This document shows positions 59,048 to 64,000 of a stretch of 64,000 bases of DNA, piece after piece. The notes beneath the pieces are model-generated. The model searched no databases, had not been told where the DNA came from, and saw only the letters and a program-made list of their open reading frames with translations. The position numbers and the translations under genes were made by a program. The stretch is from Phallusia mammillata (Eukaryota > Chordata > Ascidiacea > Phlebobranchia > Ascidiidae). The stretch covers positions 115,036 through 179,035 of the forward strand of contig QLIY01000262.1 of the NCBI GenBank assembly GCA_003260075.1, in the 5' to 3' direction. Positions within the stretch are counted from its first letter, which is position 1. Each line of letters begins with the position of its first letter.

Positions 59048-61976
59048 CGAGTCTTTCACTCTCTCTGAAAACCGCTCAAATTTGTTTAAATATTATTTCA
59101 GACATAACTCTTCACACAGACACCGTGTCAGGTGCAATATACCCTTAAAACCGTACAGTAAAGCGCAATCTTCCATAAAAACCAGAACAAGTGAATGTTT
59201 TATCGTACCTTTTTTACAAATAACTATTAGCAGTTTGCAACCGCAGCTGCAACTGTCAGTGTTGACTTGCAAAATACTGCACTGATGGAGAAAGAATGCA
59301 GTAATAAAATGCACAAGGAAGTTAATTGCTTCGCTGAGAAGGGTTGGCAGATTCTTAAGCGACTATTTTAGTTCTTTGTTTGAAAATTGCAATATAGCCT
59401 AGGAGGTTGAGGGTACACGGCAGAAGTTATAGGTAACCTTGCGAAATGTATGAAGAAAGATCATGCTCTCGCACATATTACACAGTTTACACTGCAAACT
59501 TAACATACATTCACATAAAAACTAACACCAAGTAACAGAAAGCTGGAAATTTCTTGGAAATACAAATAAAACTTCCCTAACAATTATTCTTTCTATAGCT
59601 AATGTAGGCTACTCTGTCTAAGCTTCTTTGTTTTTCTTCATTTTACAATAAATTTTAACCTTATCCTACCCAAATCTGTATAGCAAGAAACTTCACCTGT
59701 CAATGGTCTTAATAACAAATGACTCTCTACATAAACTTTACGCTCGGTTTCGCTCTGTGTGAAATCATTGAATCATCTTTCAACCCTGGGCGCGGCTGTT
59801 GTGCCTCTACGTTCCTTTAATTCTTTGTTTTTCCCACAAAAAATGTCCGTCACTTCAGGTGGAAAAATTGACGCCGAAAACAGGGTTTGTCACGCACTAT
59901 GACTGACCCTCTCAACAACGTAATATCAACAGGGCCACACGCAGACCATATTTGACGCTGGCCTTAACGTCGAATATGTAACGCCAAAATAAGCTTGTTT
60001 TTCAGAACTCCAGATAATTTTGAAGCATAGTAATCCACTCTACATATAAACACCCGAAATAGTTTGATACATTCAACTGTGCCGGCTAATGTGTTAGACT
60101 TTTAACGGTTTGAGTCACGTTTGTTAAATGACTTTCTGAAAAGCCTTTTGCGTATCGAAGTTTCTGGTATAAACACTGGGGGGGGGGTACTCTAAATATA
60201 AACACCCGAAATAGTTTGATACATGCAACTGTGCCGGCTAATGTGTTAGACATTTAACGGTTTGAGTCACGTTTGTTAAACGACTTTCTGAAAAGCCTTT
60301 TGCGTATCGAAGTTTCTGGTATAAACACTCTTAGACAACGTATCGTTTCTTTCAAGATCAATTTTCTAGGAAATAGCGTACGTAAAAAATATCCATCACT
60401 TTAGCGCACATTAAAGACGCAGTATTACGGTCTTTTACGGTCATTATTGTTATTGTTTACTTCCTTAAACGTAACAGCCGACTGTTCGCGTTATTGTTTC
60501 CACAAGTTGACATAAACTATAAACCTGCAACGATAACACAAAGGTTATGTTTTTATTAGTATATATAGTGCAGGTTTGTTTGTACCGGTGTTAATACCAC
60601 AACGATTTTGTACATATATAGGGTTATTAGGCTATCAGTGCAATAAATAAGGAAACGACTTTTAAATGTGGAATGCTTCGGAAACGTGCAAAGTTTGCTA
60701 CTGCGGCAATCACACTTGATACACAGCCTGACCAGGTTTAAGGCCATAAGATCGATACGTTTTTTTGCATTCAAGCTGCAGCCGGCTCAAATTCAGATAT
60801 CAAAACATATTAGCCCGTTGCCTAATGCAATTTGGTGCCTGGGTTTGAATTGTAATTCAATTATTCCACTTTCTCTGCCAGGCTGCTGTGCGCAGACGAG
60901 TGAATTTCTCGTTTGAACAGTTCATCTGGGCAAAAGTTTGCTGAATAATTCAAGCTGTATCGTTGGGCGGGTGATTGACGCTTGTAACAAAGACACAAAC
61001 GCAATCGAAGAGGTTTAGATGCCTAGTTCGGCAAGTTAGTGTGTTTTAATTGCAACACATAAAGTAAAGACTTGCATAACGACCTTTAGGGATTACATAA
61101 GAGATTTAAGACTTATTTTATCACAGTTGCAAGCGGGTCTGAAATTAGGGCCCGTCTTATCCTAAAGTAAAAGCCCGAAATCTGGCCCGAATGCGATCTT
61201 TTTAAAACACAAAGCCCGAAAATAGGTGAAAATTCGGCAAATGCTAGGGAATGCCAATTGGAAAGACAGGGGGGGGGGAATCGTCTTATCCTAAAGTAAA
61301 AGCCCGAAATCTGGCCCGAATGCGATCTTGGGGGGGGGGATGCCGAATCAAGGTCGTTTTTGACTATAACTTACGACTATAGCATTGTATGGCCCCGTAA
61401 AGTTACCAACTATAGGCCGCAGGCTCTTGTAAATTTTCACCTATCTCCAAAAGCATTATTTTTACAAAATGGTTTTCAAGGGGGGGGGGGTGCCGAATCA
61501 AGGTCGTTTTTGACTATAACTTGCGACTATAGCATTGTATGGCCCCGTAAAGTTACCAACTATAGGCCGTAGGCTCTTGCCAATTTTCACCTATCTCCAA
61601 AAGCATTATTTTTACAAAATGGTTTTCAACTGCCTACTAAACCACATATACTTCTTAATAGACACATTCTTAGCGATTTTTAAAGCTGCAACTTGTTTTT
61701 ATTTTCTAAATGCGGTGCAGTTTTCGTTCCATGGAACTATAGCGCTCACAAGCGATCAGGAATATTTCTTTACGCAATCAACCAAGAGCCTGCGTAAAAA
61801 TAGAATATTGAATAAAAGGACTGATTTGTGGAAGCTGGTATGAGCTGTATATTATCTGACACTATTTATATACTAACTCGCAACAAGACCAGTGCATATT
61901 AATCGCAGCACACTACAATATTTCTCATATGTTTACAGCCAAGGGAAACGAATGGGTCCCCATGCACATATGTGTT

Positions 61977-62333
61977 TCAAATTGTCTGCAGTAAAAATGT
62001 TGGACAAATTAGTAGAAACAACTTGTTGCATTCCAAGAACTTCACATGTATTTTTTGCGAATTTGCGCATATTTTTTGTACAAAAGTTCTGGTTTGTTGT
62101 TTATTAAAGATTGCTGTATAGTTGATTGCATGAATGACCTGCCGGCTGCAGACATCAGTACAAACGTCTGGTACATCTACTGTTACACTTTTAGCTATTT
62201 TTGCAGCAGTAGAATAGATATCTTCCACTTCTCGAGGTGATACATCGGTCTTGGTAGCAGTGAGACAACCTGTACGCTGTTCCTGGACATTCAACACTGG
62301 TTGCCCTGGTCTCTTGATCAATTTCAATAACAA
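61977..62333 (-). other. Open frame of uncertain status downstream of the fucosyltransferase
   Basis: A 118-codon minus-strand frame reads partly protein-like (SPREVEDIYSTAAKIAKSV, VCTDVCSRQVIHAINYTAIF). I recognise no family and see no clear splice context. It may be 3' sequence of the neighbouring gene or a repeat fragment. Confidence 0.2.
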
Positions 62334-62433
62334 TTAGGTCGATTTTCTTCCTTAAGCATGCTGCTTCTCCTAAATTCATCTTATAGTACTTTTTGCATCG
62401 CAAAAAAATAAGTACCGGCTGCTTGGCTTTTCA

Positions 62434-62439
62434 TTTATT
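62434..62439 (-). terminator. Possible polyadenylation signal of the fucosyltransferase gene
   Basis: AATAAA on the minus strand about 435 bases after the stop codon at 62874-62876. Nearer alternatives were not searched exhaustively. Confidence 0.3.
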
Positions 62440-62873
62440 AGTACAAACTTGGAAAAAAGCTAAAACGTTCTATGCCATTACAAGCAAAAGCTGATGAAAA
62501 TGGTCACGTGGCAACGGAGCATCCAAGCGTGACCAATCTGCAGAGGTTGATCAGAAAAAAAAGTGCCGCAATTCCTTGTTTGTCTATTTTCTTGCAAAAC
62601 TAAAACTGTGTTCCACAGGATATAGTTGTTAAATATCCTATTGCTTCAAAAAATAGATATATTTGCTAAACAAGACAAGCTATGATGGATTTCACGCTTG
62701 AGTGAACAATCAGTTACCTCTCTAGTATTAGTGCTCTATGGTTGCACAACACTGCGTCAACCAGCCAAGTGAAAGGCTATTACGGCGGGAAACATAGAAG
62801 GCATAAAGTATGTACAGATGTTCTTGCCGTCTAATAAAGACCAACAGACAGGTTAACTTCTGTTTAAACAGCC

Positions 62874-64000
62874 CTATTTTAGACAGTCCGAGTTTTCTGT
62901 TCCGTAAAACCACTTTGCAAGTGATGGCACGATTCGAGGTTTTGAAGGCAGTCCGAAGAGAGGTATGTCCCTTAACTGCGATTGATATACTGGATTAAAT
63001 ATGTTGTCGACGTTGATTCCGTGCAATATACGACAAAGCTGACAATAATTGGATTCACGCCAGTGTCCGGATTTGTCGAAAAGATCCTCAGTTGTCCATT
63101 TTAGATATTCCTTGTATGCTGTGTCGTTTCCATTCAAATACCTGCATGTAAGGATACCAACATTTTGGCTGACTTTTTTGCAAGCAAAAGGACAACAGAA
63201 TTAACAAATCAGTAAAGGTGAACGTAAATTCTTTAAAACTGGTAGTACGCCAAGCACATCAAAGTGGTCGTACCGAATCAGCTGGTCTCCCAAGCATTCC
63301 AATATGGCAAGGCACAGACTAGAAAAATCTACCTTCGGTGGGATTCGAACCCACTCGCGCTCTACCAACTGAGCTTCGAAGCTGTCATGTGCAGCATACA
63401 AGGCAGGCAACGGTGCTTGTGATTCCACTTTCGGCGGTTTCTCCACTATGACTGTGTACCTCAGTTGGTATAGAGCGCTAGTCCCGGACAGACTCCTGTC
63501 GTGGGTTCGAATTCCACCGCAGGCTAAATTTTCCTAGTATGTGTCTTGCCATATGGGAATGCTTATGGGAGACCAGCTGATTTGCCGTACTATGATTTAT
63601 CGACATGTATGCCGTGATCGCTGGTTTGTATCGACGCTTCAGGACTGATCCCAGTATGAATATGTTCATCTTTTAAAAATGGAATTGATCTTGAAGCTCA
63701 TTACTTCGTGTCATGCACATTTTGTACGACAGTAAATGACTATCAAACTAATTCATGACATGCGACTCCAACAATTAACTGGGGCGTTTTTGAGACATTT
63801 TTAAACAAAAACAATTATAATGCGCAGTTAAGGGCATGATAAGTAGAAGTAGGAAGTGTGAATGTGGATTATTTTAAAGAAATTCATTTAAAGTGATTAG
63901 GACTTAGTATCCAAAGTGATGCCCTTTTAGAACACTTACTTTAAATATTCCACAAGTTTCTTAGGCGTTGAAAAATCCTTGGCATAAATGAATGAGTTCG
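62874..64000 (-). CDS. GT10 alpha-1,3-fucosyltransferase, last two exons (partial)
   Basis: Golgi glycosyltransferase that moves fucose from GDP-fucose to a sugar acceptor. The penultimate exon (64000-63940, cut by the window) encodes NSFIYAKDFSTPKKLVEYLK. The last exon (63141-62874) encodes YLNGNDTAYKEYLKW and then NYCQLCRILHG before TAG. The pattern 'F-x-x-P-K-x-L-x-x-Y-L', 'NDTAY-x-EYL-x-W' and the CxxC pair near the C-terminus is the usual end of GT10 enzymes. The phase across the intron matches (AA plus G). The CxxC-LH end resembles the insect/plant-type FucT group, but acceptor specificity cannot be judged from this part. The N-terminal membrane anchor and GDP-fucose site lie outside the window. 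Confidence 0.9.
63228..63435 (-). repeat. tRNA-derived SINE in the fucosyltransferase intron
   Basis: On the minus strand it reads A-box-like 'cagttggtagagcgc', then directly B-box 'gggttcgaatcccacc', with the anticodon arm missing, then a tail ('tatggaatgctt'-like, 'gagaccagctgattcgg') shared with the next repeat. The missing arm argues against a working tRNA gene. Confidence 0.7.
63448..63640 (+). repeat. tRNA-derived SINE, opposite orientation to its neighbour
   Basis: Starts with 'tacctcagttggtatagagc' (A box) and has B-box 'gtgggttcgaattcc' at about 63500-63514, followed by the same tail as the minus-strand copy. The two lie head-to-head about a dozen bases apart within the intron 63142-63939. 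Confidence 0.7.

Larger units (their letters stand above)
56598..61976. other. Stretch upstream of the receptor, no firm gene
   Basis: No recognisable exon. A GC-richer stretch at about 57.55-57.80 kb could be promoter-related for the receptor, which would start transcription leftward from here. Duplicate pairs surround G tracts at 60178-60187, 61269-61278, 61330-61339 and 61480-61490. Confidence 0.5.

Noticed and set aside
63330..63420. A tRNA gene on the minus strand
   Set aside because: A and B boxes are present but almost adjacent, so the anticodon arm is missing. The downstream tail is shared with other repeats, which fits a SINE.
1..64000. CRISPR arrays, operons, ribosome binding sites or other prokaryotic features
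   Set aside because: The genes are spliced animal genes; no regularly spaced repeat array or bacterial gene layout was seen.

Overview
The window is animal nuclear DNA with GT-AG introns of mostly a few hundred bases to about 1.5 kb. It is AT-rich and full of short non-autonomous DNA transposons and tRNA-derived SINE-like repeats. Gene content and compact introns fit a marine invertebrate, and I think an ascidian tunicate is most likely. That last step is inference, not a sequence identification.

Layout. (1) 1-6,229: no gene seen; transposon remnants and duplicated contig ends. (2) 6,230-12,800, plus strand: a complete 12-exon SLC17/sialin-type anion transporter (507 aa). (3) 12,800-16,637: repeats only. 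(4) 16,638-56,597, minus strand: one large receptor gene that I could join through 27 exons with every splice phase matching (1,270 aa). It encodes a signal peptide, about 17 LDL-receptor class A (LDLa) modules, then a rhodopsin-type seven-helix domain close to the GRL101/LGR/relaxin-receptor group. No leucine-rich repeats were found in the joined protein. (5) Inside its 16-kb second intron, on the same strand, lies an intact intronless delta-1-pyrroline-5-carboxylate synthase gene (50,015-52,369, 784 aa), with a possible unrecognised coding fragment just upstream. (6) 56.6-62.8 kb: no firm gene. (7) 62,874-64,000, minus strand: the last two exons of a GT10 alpha-1,3-fucosyltransferase, running off the window end.

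The assembly itself carries a strong signal. About 35 pure C or G tracts, many exactly 10 bases and none of the set shorter than 10, sit at joins. In most cases the sequence beside the tract is a near-copy of the sequence on its other side. They look like filled gaps between overlapping, probably allelic, contig ends rather than biology. All tracts up to 31,501 are C and all from 36,294 onward are G, so the scaffold piece orientation seems to flip between those points, inside the receptor gene. These duplications inflate intron lengths and create false copies of exons (for example of transmembrane helix 1 and of the transporter's last exon).

Mobile elements are mostly hAT-type miniature elements. 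Three have perfect 8-bp target duplications, one of them nested in another, and a further one has what looks like an empty allele present in the same window. There are also TA-flanked and pogo-like elements, fold-back hairpins, and a head-to-head SINE pair in the fucosyltransferase intron.
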